Of a DNA stretch of 64,000 nt, positions 45,221 to 51,980 are shown in pieces (position 1 is the stretch's first letter; each line of letters begins with the position of its first letter). Made by a program: the position numbers and the translations under genes. The notes beneath the pieces were generated by a model. It worked only from the letters and a program-made list of their open reading frames with translations, ran no database searches and was not told the DNA's origin. This DNA is from Proteobacteria bacterium UBA2363 (GTDB lineage Bacteria > Pseudomonadota > Gammaproteobacteria > Xanthomonadales > UBA2363): the NCBI GenBank assembly GCA_002344355.1, contig DDTN01000022.1, positions 1 through 64,000 on the forward strand, given 5' to 3'.

Positions 45221-46375
45221 GTGAACGCCTGGCTGCTGGTCTACGCCCTGGGTGCCGGCCAGGGCGCGCTGCTGGCGCTGGCGCTGTGGCAGCGCCGCCA
45301 CGAGGCCGCCGGGCAGGGGCTGCTGGCCGCCTGGATCGCCCTGGCCAGCCTCGACCTCGCCGTGCGGGCGCTGTACCTGGCCGATCCGGGGCCCGGTCTG
45401 CTGCGGCCCTACCGCCTGGTCGGGCTGTTTCCCTTCCTGCACGCCAGCGCCTTCTACCTGTACTGCCGGACCGTGGTCCGCGGCGACCGCCTGCGCCGGG
45501 CCGACCTGCTGCACCTGGCCGTGTTCGCGCTGGCGGTGCTGGCCTGGGGCGACCTGCTGCTGCTCGACGAGGCGGGTCTTGCCGACCTGTACCGCGCGCT
45601 GGCCGCCGGACGGATCCCGGCGCGGGCGCCCTGGCTGGACCTGGCGATGATGGCCTGGGGGCTGGCCTGTCTGCTGCTGGCCCTGCGCCTGGTCTGGCGC
45701 TACCGGCGCCGTCTGCTGGCCAGCGCCTCGGACGGCGACCCCGGCGCGCTGCGCTGGCTGATCGCCATGGGCCTGTCGCAGGCGCTGATCTGGGCGATCG
45801 CCTTCGGCCAGTGGCTGACCACGCTGCCCTGGCTCAGCTACCGGCTGATCTACGCGGCGGTGGCGGCCTGGGTGTTCCTGGTCGGCTACCTGGCGCTGGT
45901 GCGGCCGCAGGTGCCGCACGCGGCCGGCGACATCGACGAGGCCGCCGCCGCCGGACCGCCGGCCCCGGAGCCGCCGCCCGCCGCGGGTCACGAGGACCCG
46001 CGGGCCGACGCCGTCGCCGCCCGCATCGACGCCCTGATGACCCAGGGCCGGGTGCACCGCGAGCCCGCCCTGACCATCGCCCAGCTCGCCCGGCGCAGCG
46101 GCTACCCGGAGTACCTGGTCTCGGCGGTGATCAATCGTCGCCATGGCGTGCCGTTCTGGGAGTTCGTCAACCGCCACCGCATCGCCGACGTGTGCGCGGC
46201 CCTGGCCGATCCGCGCGACGCGCGCACCGTGCTCGAGATCGCCTTCGCCGCCGGTTTCACAGCGAAGTCCACCTTCAACGCCGCCTTCAAGCGGCTGCAG
46301 GGCGAAACGCCGGCGGCCTACCGGCGGCGCTGCGCAGCGGACCCCGCAGCAGCCACTCGCAGACCAGCAGGTTGA
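45221..46375 (+). CDS. AraC-family regulator with N-terminal membrane domain
   Basis: A 384-residue membrane-bound transcription factor. The first ~235 residues contain seven hydrophobic helices (for example WLLVYALGAGQGALLALAL, LLHLAVFALAVLAWGDLLLL, LIYAAVAAWVFLVGYLALV). After an Ala/Pro linker the C-terminal part is an AraC-type helix-turn-helix pair (LTIAQLARRSGYPEYLVSAVIN, then VLEIAFAAGFTAKSTFNAAFKRLQGETP). It starts with GTG. The 3' end overlaps the convergent DUF2306 gene by 89 bases. Targets unknown. Confidence 0.9.
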   Translation: MNAWLLVYALGAGQGALLALALWQRRHEAAGQGLLAAWIALASLDLAVRALYLADPGPGLLRPYRLVGLFPFLHASAFYLYCRTVVRGDRLRRADLLHLAVFALAVLAWGDLLLLDEAGLADLYRALAAGRIPARAPWLDLAMMAWGLACLLLALRLVWRYRRRLLASASDGDPGALRWLIAMGLSQALIWAIAFGQWLTTLPWLSYRLIYAAVAAWVFLVGYLALVRPQVPHAAGDIDEAAAAGPPAPEPPPAAGHEDPRADAVAARIDALMTQGRVHREPALTIAQLARRSGYPEYLVSAVINRRHGVPFWEFVNRHRIADVCAALADPRDARTVLEIAFAAGFTAKSTFNAAFKRLQGETPAAYRRRCAADPAAATRRPAG

Positions 46376-46991
46376 CCGGCCAGCACAGCCAGGCGGCGGC
46401 CAGGTAGGCGGTGTCGAAGGGCAGGCCGAGCACGGCGATGCCCAGGCCCAGATAGACGCGCAGGGTCACCGCCGCGAAGGTCAGGGCGATGCTGCGCAGC
46501 ATCCAGCGCCGGTGCGCCTCCAGCCGGCCGGCGATGGCATGGCGGATCGCCAGGCCGGTGAAGGCCAGCCAGAGCAGGGACAGCAGGGCGAAGTTGAAGG
46601 CATTGGCCGGGCCGCCCTGGGCGCGCGGCGCCAGCAGCAGGCCCGAGACCCCGCCGATCAGCACCGCGGCCACGTACAGCCAGCCGCTCGCCCGGTGCAG
46701 CCGCGGCCAGCGCCGGCGCAGGCCGCTCAGGTACTGCACCGGCGCCAGCACCAGGGCCAGCCCGGCCGCGAAGAAGTGCGCCGGGACCGGCCAGCCGGCG
46801 GTCGCGAAGCCGACATGGAAGGGGTTGCGCGGATTCCACCCCTGGTAAAGGTAGGCGAAGGCGTGTCCGGCAATGGCCAGGCAGGACAGCGCGAACGCGG
46901 CGAAGGCGAGGCGGCGGAGCAGGGGCTGGAGGGGCGGATGCACCGGACGGTTCCAGGGCGGATGCGGGCGACCACCCTGCCTGTCCGTCAT
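46287..46991 (-). CDS. DUF2306 family membrane protein
   Basis: A 234-residue protein with about six membrane helices. The family pattern is visible as GHAFAYLYQGW (about 43-53), HRASGWLYVAAVLIGGVSGL (about 99-118), and AHRRWMLRSIALTFAAVTLRV with the conserved HRRWM (about 160). Function unknown; the histidines suggest heme or metal contact. The last 29 codons overlap the convergent AraC gene. It lies 107 bases downstream of nrsF on the same strand, so it could be the last gene of the bufferin operon, but nothing proves it. Confidence 0.82.
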   Translation of the reverse strand: MTDRQGGRPHPPWNRPVHPPLQPLLRRLAFAAFALSCLAIAGHAFAYLYQGWNPRNPFHVGFATAGWPVPAHFFAAGLALVLAPVQYLSGLRRRWPRLHRASGWLYVAAVLIGGVSGLLLAPRAQGGPANAFNFALLSLLWLAFTGLAIRHAIAGRLEAHRRWMLRSIALTFAAVTLRVYLGLGIAVLGLPFDTAYLAAAWLCWPVNLLVCEWLLRGPLRSAAGRPPAFRPAAA

Positions 46992-47098
46992 GGCGCCGGC
47001 GTCCGGTCCGGCCGGACCGGACAGACTGGCCGGGTCCGGACCCCGGCTCTGGCCGTGCCGGACCTCGGGCCGGTGGCGCAGGGCCTCGCCCAGGCAGC

Positions 47099-47758
47099 TC
47101 AGGGCGTGCCGGGGCCGATCCAGGCGAACAGCCGGCGGCCCAGGACCGCGCTGCCCAGACAGAGGGAGGCCACTGCGCCGGCGTGCCAGAGCAGGACCAT
47201 CAGGGCGGTTTCGCCGCTGTGGCTGAGGCTGACCCCGGCCGATGACAGGGCGCTCGCCGCCAGGGCGACGAGCGCCGCGGTGGCGACCGGACGCACCGGA
47301 CCGGCGTGCCGGACCATCAGCAGGAGCACCAGGCCGACCGGCAGGCTGGTCAGCGCGATGGCCCGGGCGCATTCCGGATCCAGGTGCAGGGCGAGCGCCG
47401 ACTCGCCGAGGGTACGCCATTCACCCAGGCAGCCCAGGCCGAGCGTCGAGATCCAGGCCGCCGCGAACGGCAGCGGCAGCCAGGCCCAGCGCGAGGACCG
47501 GCCGGGCAAGGCCACATGGAACACGGCCAGGGCCGCGGCCAGGCCGGTCGCCAACGCCAGCCCGATCTCCGCCAGCTCCCACGGCCGGGACGGCAGCCCC
47601 GCCAGGTCCGGCCGCAGACCGTGGCCGGCAATGCTCAGGGCCAGCACGGCCAGCACCAGGCCCAGCCAGCGCAGGGTGCGCCGCCAAGGCGGCGGCGGCC
47701 GCCGCACCGGGCGGGCGTCGGCTGCGAGCCGGCCGATCAGGTCGTCGGTACTTCTCAT
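47099..47758 (-). CDS. nrsF: NrsF-type (DUF1109) membrane anti-sigma factor
   Basis: A 219-residue protein: cytoplasmic N-terminus MRSTDDLIGRLAADARPV, the expected sigma-binding segment, followed by six membrane helices (from about 29 to 205). This is the DUF1109/NrsF layout known from Caulobacter, where NrsF holds SigF inactive and releases it on heavy-metal stress. A conserved-type cysteine pair (GCLG about 109, DPECARAI about 127) lies between helices, as in metal-sensing relatives. The start codon shares ATGA with the stop of the sigma gene. Confidence 0.92.
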   Translation of the reverse strand: MRSTDDLIGRLAADARPVRRPPPPWRRTLRWLGLVLAVLALSIAGHGLRPDLAGLPSRPWELAEIGLALATGLAAALAVFHVALPGRSSRWAWLPLPFAAAWISTLGLGCLGEWRTLGESALALHLDPECARAIALTSLPVGLVLLLMVRHAGPVRPVATAALVALAASALSSAGVSLSHSGETALMVLLWHAGAVASLCLGSAVLGRRLFAWIGPGTP

Positions 47759-48381
47759 CGGTCCTTCCCGAACAGGTGGAGTCGCCCGGCCAGGGCCTGG
47801 AGGGCGCGGTGACAGGCGACCTTGAGGCTGCCGGCGGTTTGCCCGGTCGCCCGGGCGGCCTCGTCCAGCGAGTCCTCGGCGAGCTTCAGGCGGCGGATTG
47901 CCTCGCGCTGCCGCGGCGGAAGGCTGGCGACCGCGCGCCTGACGGTGGCGGCGCGCTGTGCGCTTTCGGCCAGCTCCGCAGGGCCGTCCGCACCGTCGGG
48001 GTGGACCGCGAGGGCGCGCTCGTCGGTGTCGGCCGCATCGTCCGGGCGCCGCGATCGCGCGCGCAGCAGGTCGATCAGGCGCCGCCGCGCAATGGTGGCC
48101 AGCCATGGCCTGAACGGCCGCCCCGGCTCGTAGGTGTGCCTTATCGAGTGCAGCACCAGAAGGATCTCCTGCACCGCATCCTCCAGCTCCGGGCCGCGGC
48201 CGAGGGTGCGCGCGGCCAGGCCGCGCAGCCAGGGAAGGAGCTGGTGCAGCAGCAGGGCGTAGGCGGCGCCGTCGCCGTCCTGGGCGCGCGTCATGAGCTC
48301 GCCCCAGTCGTTCGGGCAGACCTCGTCGTCGGGGGCGGCTGGCGCGCGATCCATGGACGGAAACCGGAGAACCCGGCTCAT
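47755..48381 (-). CDS. ECF sigma factor, SigF-like (bufferin operon)
   Basis: A 208-residue ECF sigma factor. Region 2: ELEDAVQEILLVLHSIRHTYEPGRPFRPWLATIARRRLIDLLR is readable at about 65-107. Region 4: LPPRQREAIRRLKLAEDSLDEAARATGQTAGSLKVACHRAL near the C-terminus, typical of the SigF/RpoQ group that works with DUF1109 anti-sigma factors. Start chosen at 48381 (MSRVLRF); 48354 (MDRAPAA) is also possible. It lies 49 bases after bufD and overlaps nrsF by 4 bases. The promoter before bufA fits this sigma type, so the operon should be self-activating. Confidence 0.92.
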   Translation of the reverse strand: MSRVLRFPSMDRAPAAPDDEVCPNDWGELMTRAQDGDGAAYALLLHQLLPWLRGLAARTLGRGPELEDAVQEILLVLHSIRHTYEPGRPFRPWLATIARRRLIDLLRARSRRPDDAADTDERALAVHPDGADGPAELAESAQRAATVRRAVASLPPRQREAIRRLKLAEDSLDEAARATGQTAGSLKVACHRALQALAGRLHLFGKDR

Positions 48382-48430
48382 GATGGCAGTGTTCCGGCCC
48401 GGTGGCTGCCGGTCGGACGGCGCACGGCGT

Positions 48431-48982
48431 TCAGCCGCGGCCACGGCGCGCCCCGATCAGGGCATCGATCGACAGCGGCCCGGCGCCGCGGCCGATCAGG
48501 TAGAGCAGGCCCGCGGCCCAGGTCAGGTGCACCGGCCAGGCCAGGGGATAGACGAACACCTGGATCACCAGGGTCATCCCCAGCAGGCCCAGCGCCGCCC
48601 AGCGGGTCGCCAGGCCGAGCAGGAGCAGGAGCGGCAGCAGGTGCTCGGCACCGGCGGCGAGTGTCGCCGCCCACAACGGGTCGAGCAGCGGCAGCCGGTA
48701 CTCGTGCTGGAAAAGATCCAGCGCCGATTCGGACAGCCTTGGCCAGCCCAGCGCCAGGTGGCCGCGGATCGGGTCGAGCACGAGCCCCTGGACCTTGGTC
48801 TGGCCCGAGATCCAGAAGGTTGCGGCCAGTCCCAGACGTGCGACCAGCGCCAGCAGGCCATGGGGAAGCGCATCCAGGGGCGGCAGCGCCCCGGTCAGCA
48901 GTCGGCGCCAGGATCGATCCGGAGCGGGTCGCGGGTGGGTCGGGGCCGGTTTCGGCGATGCGTGGCCGGGGTCGAAGGTCAT
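48431..48982 (-). CDS. bufD: DoxX-family membrane protein of the bufferin operon
   Basis: A 183-residue protein with a cytoplasmic Pro-rich start and four membrane helices of the DoxX type. LGLAATFWISGQTKVQG opens the first helix and TLAAGAEHLLPLLLLLGLATRWAALGLL the third. DoxX members accompany DUF2282/DUF692/DUF2063 genes in bufferin and gold-induced 'gig' operons, where they are thought to handle electrons or sulfur chemistry. Its ATG overlaps the bufC stop by 4 bases (ATGA). Confidence 0.9.
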   Translation of the reverse strand: MTFDPGHASPKPAPTHPRPAPDRSWRRLLTGALPPLDALPHGLLALVARLGLAATFWISGQTKVQGLVLDPIRGHLALGWPRLSESALDLFQHEYRLPLLDPLWAATLAAGAEHLLPLLLLLGLATRWAALGLLGMTLVIQVFVYPLAWPVHLTWAAGLLYLIGRGAGPLSIDALIGARRGRG

Positions 48983-49746
48983 GTCGGCGTCTCGCAGGGT
49001 GGCGGGGTCAGTCGGCTGGCCAGGCGTTTGTCGACCAGGTCGTGCAGGAGGGGGGCGGGCGGCATGGCTGTCGCGGCGAGGGCGGCGGCAAGCGGGCGCC
49101 CGGCGGCCAGGCCGTCGAGCAGGCTCAAGGTGGAGGAGTCGACCAGGTCGACCCGGACGGCGTGCCCTGGACGGCTGACCACGATGCCGACCGGCAGCGA
49201 CGGGTCGCTGCCGGCATCGGGACGACCGCCTGCCTGCCAGGCCAGCCAGCGAGCGCCGGCGCCGTCGCCGCAGCGCATCCAGCGGCAGCCCGGGTGCAGC
49301 GTCACCACGGTAGCCGCCAGGCGTTCGGGGTCGGCCAGCAGGGGGCGCCAGGCGCTGGCGGCGAGCGCCGGCGCGTCGGCGGCATGGAAGGATTCGATGC
49401 GCAGCCATTCGAGGCGCGCCAGGTTGTCCAGCCACGGCCGGCGAGGGTCCGGCCAGGCGGTGGCGAGGAAGTCGGGAAATCCGGCGGCGAACAGCCGCAG
49501 CAGCGCCGGGCGCGGCACGGGCCCGGCCAGGAAGGCGCGTGCGCAACGGTCGAATTCGGCGTCGCCCATCGCCGCCCGGGTCGCCGGGTAACTGCCGGTC
49601 AGGCAGTTCTGCCAACCCTGCGCCAGCGTCCTGCGATGGATCGCCAGCCGGGCCGCCGGATCGGCGCCCGGTCGGCACGCCAGCCCCGGTGGAACGCCGC
49701 TGGCCGGGTCGGCCAGCGCGTCGGCGAGCGCTTCGAGCGGGCTCAT
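48979..49746 (-). CDS. bufC: BufC-type (DUF2063) partner of the bufferin maturase
   Basis: A 255-residue protein of the DUF2063 family. The N-terminal half has LAIHRRTLAQGWQNCLTGSYPATRAAMGDAEFDRCARAFL (about 34-73) and FPDFLATAW (about 92-100), the usual family features. The second half is a recognition-motif-like domain. It acts with the DUF692 oxygenase on the precursor peptide. ATGA overlaps at both ends (with bufB and bufD) show tight translational coupling. Confidence 0.92.
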   Translation of the reverse strand: MSPLEALADALADPASGVPPGLACRPGADPAARLAIHRRTLAQGWQNCLTGSYPATRAAMGDAEFDRCARAFLAGPVPRPALLRLFAAGFPDFLATAWPDPRRPWLDNLARLEWLRIESFHAADAPALAASAWRPLLADPERLAATVVTLHPGCRWMRCGDGAGARWLAWQAGGRPDAGSDPSLPVGIVVSRPGHAVRVDLVDSSTLSLLDGLAAGRPLAAALAATAMPPAPLLHDLVDKRLASRLTPPPCETPT

Positions 49747-50651
49747 GCCGGGACAGCCCGGGGCAGCGCCGGATGAAGCCTTGCGGCGGCCGACGCCGCC
49801 TGTGCGCGCACGGCTGGGTAGTCCGGATCGCCGTTGTCCCACTCGATCACGGTCGGGACCGGACCGGTGCGCGCGAGAACCTGTTCGTAACGTCGCCAGA
49901 CCGCATCCGTGACGCCCCGGCCATGGTCGTCGACGAGCAGCTCGCCGCCGTCCTCGTCGCGTTCGACGGCCGGTCCGGCCAGGTGGATCTCGGCGACCGC
50001 CGGCAGCGGCAGCGCGTCCAGGTAGGCATCGGGATCGAGTGCCTCGTTGCCGCAGGTGACGACCAGGTTGCACAGGTCCAGCAGCAAGCCGCAGCCGGTA
50101 CGCCGGACGACTTCGGAAATGAAACCGGGCTCGTCGTGGTCGGCACCCCGCCAGGTCAGGTAGCGGGCCGGATTCTCCAGCAGCAGACGCCGGCCCAGGC
50201 GCTCCTGGACCTGGTCGATGTGGCGGCAGACCCGAACCAGGGTCGGTGTGTCGTAGCGCAGCGGCAACAGGTCGGGCAGGTGGCTGTGGCCATGGCGGGT
50301 CCAGGCCAGGTGCTCGGATACCAGCAACGGCGGATGGCGGCGCAGCAGCCCGGCGAGGGCATCCAGATGCGCCCCGTCGAGCGGCTGCTCGCCGCCGAGC
50401 GACAGGCCCACGCCATGGATGGACAGCGCGCTTCGCGCCCGGACCCGATCGAGCGCCGCATGCAACGGGGCGCTCGGCGTGAACCAGTTTTCGGCATGGA
50501 TCTCGACCAGGGCGGGCGGTTCGGGATCATCCTGGATCGCCCGGAGGTGGCGCAGTCCCAGGCCGATGCCCGTCACCGGCGGCAGTCCCGGCGCCAAGGC
50601 CTGCCGCGGGCGGCCGCTGCCGGCGGCCAGGCTGCTGGCAGCGGCCACCAC
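49743..50651 (-). CDS. bufB: BufB-type multinuclear iron oxygenase (DUF692, MNIO)
   Basis: RiPP-modifying oxygenase with a TIM-barrel fold that converts cysteines of the BufA peptide to thiooxazoles. The ligand motifs are readable in the 302 residues: HAEN (52-55), SIHGVGLSLGG (77-87), SEH (112-114), EN (159-160), DLCNLVVTCGN (192-202), EIHL (221-224) and DDHG (241-244). The start is one of two adjacent GTG codons (50651 or 50648), two to five bases after the bufA stop. DUF692 family length is 280-310. Confidence 0.93.
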   Translation of the reverse strand: MVAAASSLAAGSGRPRQALAPGLPPVTGIGLGLRHLRAIQDDPEPPALVEIHAENWFTPSAPLHAALDRVRARSALSIHGVGLSLGGEQPLDGAHLDALAGLLRRHPPLLVSEHLAWTRHGHSHLPDLLPLRYDTPTLVRVCRHIDQVQERLGRRLLLENPARYLTWRGADHDEPGFISEVVRRTGCGLLLDLCNLVVTCGNEALDPDAYLDALPLPAVAEIHLAGPAVERDEDGGELLVDDHGRGVTDAVWRRYEQVLARTGPVPTVIEWDNGDPDYPAVRAQAASAAARLHPALPRAVPA

Positions 50652-50653
50652 GC

Positions 50654-50965
50654 TCAGCCGTCCCGGCGGGCGGTGAACGCCTGCTTCTGGCCGAAGCCGG
50701 TGGGCGAGGTGGTCGAGGCGGTCTGCTCGCAGGTCCCGGCCGGAACGTACTTCCAGGCGTTGGCCTGGTGATCGCTGCGCGAGGAGCCGGCGCAGCTGGT
50801 GCCCGGACCGGCGGCGCAGTCGTTCTGGCCGGCCAGGGCGATGCCGTAGCAGCGCTCCTTGGCGCCCGCGGCAGGCTCGCTGGCCTGGGCGGTACCGGCC
50901 GAGATCGCCAGGACGCTGCCGAGGGCGGCGACCAGGGCCAGATTGCTGAGGGTGTTCGAAGACAT
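50654..50965 (-). CDS. bufA: bufferin precursor peptide (DUF2282)
   Basis: A 103-residue exported RiPP precursor. Signal peptide (about 1-28, cleavage after AQA) and a core with four cysteines: Cys39 (KERCYGIALAG), Cys50 (QNDC), Cys58 (GTSCAG) and Cys79 (VPAGTCE). This is the DUF2282 pattern. In characterised bufferins the central cysteines become thiooxazoles that bind copper. GGAGAG lies before the ATG. First gene of bufABCD-ecf-nrsF. The tail after Cys79 (about 24 residues) is longer than I would expect. Confidence 0.93.
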   Translation of the reverse strand: MSSNTLSNLALVAALGSVLAISAGTAQASEPAAGAKERCYGIALAGQNDCAAGPGTSCAGSSRSDHQANAWKYVPAGTCEQTASTTSPTGFGQKQAFTARRDG

Positions 50966-51037
50966 GGGACTCTCCATTGGTGGCGGGTGTGCACGGGGCG
51001 CGGCGGACGCCGGACCTGCGCGTGGCACGCAAGGGGG

Positions 51038-51063
51038 TTCGTCGGAAGCGCGCCGGCGGTTAC
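51038..51063 (-). promoter_or_regulatory. SigF-type ECF promoter of bufA
   Basis: On the minus strand GTAACC (51063-51058), exactly 16 bases, CGAA (51041-51038). This is the GTAACC-N16-CGAA form I recall for the SigF regulon of Caulobacter, where the partner sigma and NrsF are of the same families as those encoded downstream. The -10 lies 73 bases before the bufA start. Confidence 0.75.
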
Positions 51064-51144
51064 GTCGAATCCGGCCCGGCAACCCCGTGGCCGTACCCGG
51101 CGCGTTGCAGACACCAGGCCATCCCGGCCTGAAGGAGTGTCGCC

Positions 51145-51906
51145 ATGACCCGATCCGTCCTCGCCGCCGCGCTGGCCCTGCTGGCGCTGGCCGCCGCCCA
51201 CCCCGCCCAGGCCGGTACCGGCCGCCTCGCCGAGCTGGAGGTGGTCGACCGCACGACCGGCCAGGCCTTGCCGGTGCATCGCCACCAGGGACGGCTCTGG
51301 GTGGCCGGGCGCCCGGGACACGAGTACGAGTTGCGCGTGCGCAGCCGCCACGGCGGCCGCCTGCTGGCGGTGGCCAGCGTCGACGGCGTCAACGTGGTGA
51401 CCGGGCAGACCGCGGCCCCGGACCAGGCCGGCTACGTGCTGGCCGGCTACGGCCAGGCAAGCATCACCGGCTGGCGCAAGAGCACCGCGCAGACCGCGGC
51501 ATTCGAGTTCACCGCGCTGTCGGACAGCTATGCGGCGCGCACCGGTCGCCCGGACCATGTCGGGGTGATCGGGGTGGCCCTGTTCCACGAGGCGGTTCCG
51601 CAGCGCTGGCAGGACGACGGGCTGGCTTCCGGCGGGGCCGACCGGCAGCGCGCCCGGGCGCCGGCCGCGCCGGCGGCAGCGGCGCCGCCTTCGGCCGCCG
51701 AGAGCCTGGGCACCGGCCACGGCCGGCGCCTGGACTCGCCGGTGCGCTTCACCGGTTTCCAGCGCGCCTCGCGCCTGCCCGCCGAGGTGATCGAGATCCG
51801 CTACGACAGCCGCGAGAACCTGGTGGCGATGGGCGTGCTGCCGCCGCCGCGGCGCCCCGACCGGCAGCCGCGCGCCTTCCCGGCCGCTTTCGTGCCCGAT
51901 CCCTGA
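51145..51906 (+). CDS. exported conserved hypothetical protein
   Basis: A 253-residue secreted protein: signal peptide (about 1-23, AAAHPAQAG). A beta-rich domain follows with VNVVTGQTAAPDQAGYVLAGYG (about 82-103), ITGWRKS (about 109-115) and FTALSDSYAARTGRPDHVGVIGVALF (about 124-149), phrases I have seen in many unnamed proteobacterial proteins. The C-terminal third has an Ala/Pro linker and FTGFQRASRLPAEVIEIRYDSRENLVAMG. AAGGAG is the ribosome-binding site. It is divergent from bufA and shares its 179-base promoter region. No function known. Confidence 0.82.
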   Translation: MTRSVLAAALALLALAAAHPAQAGTGRLAELEVVDRTTGQALPVHRHQGRLWVAGRPGHEYELRVRSRHGGRLLAVASVDGVNVVTGQTAAPDQAGYVLAGYGQASITGWRKSTAQTAAFEFTALSDSYAARTGRPDHVGVIGVALFHEAVPQRWQDDGLASGGADRQRARAPAAPAAAAPPSAAESLGTGHGRRLDSPVRFTGFQRASRLPAEVIEIRYDSRENLVAMGVLPPPRRPDRQPRAFPAAFVPDP

Positions 51907-51980
51907 GGCCGCATCGGCCGCGCCGGGCGGCCCGGAATCCGCGACCGTGTCGCAGGCGGTGAGACGGCCGCCATGGCAGC

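Noticed and set aside
48979..50965. Methanobactin-type cluster, because DUF692 enzymes also make methanobactin
   Set aside because: The precursor is a DUF2282 protein with four cysteines and the partner is DUF2063, which together define bufferins.
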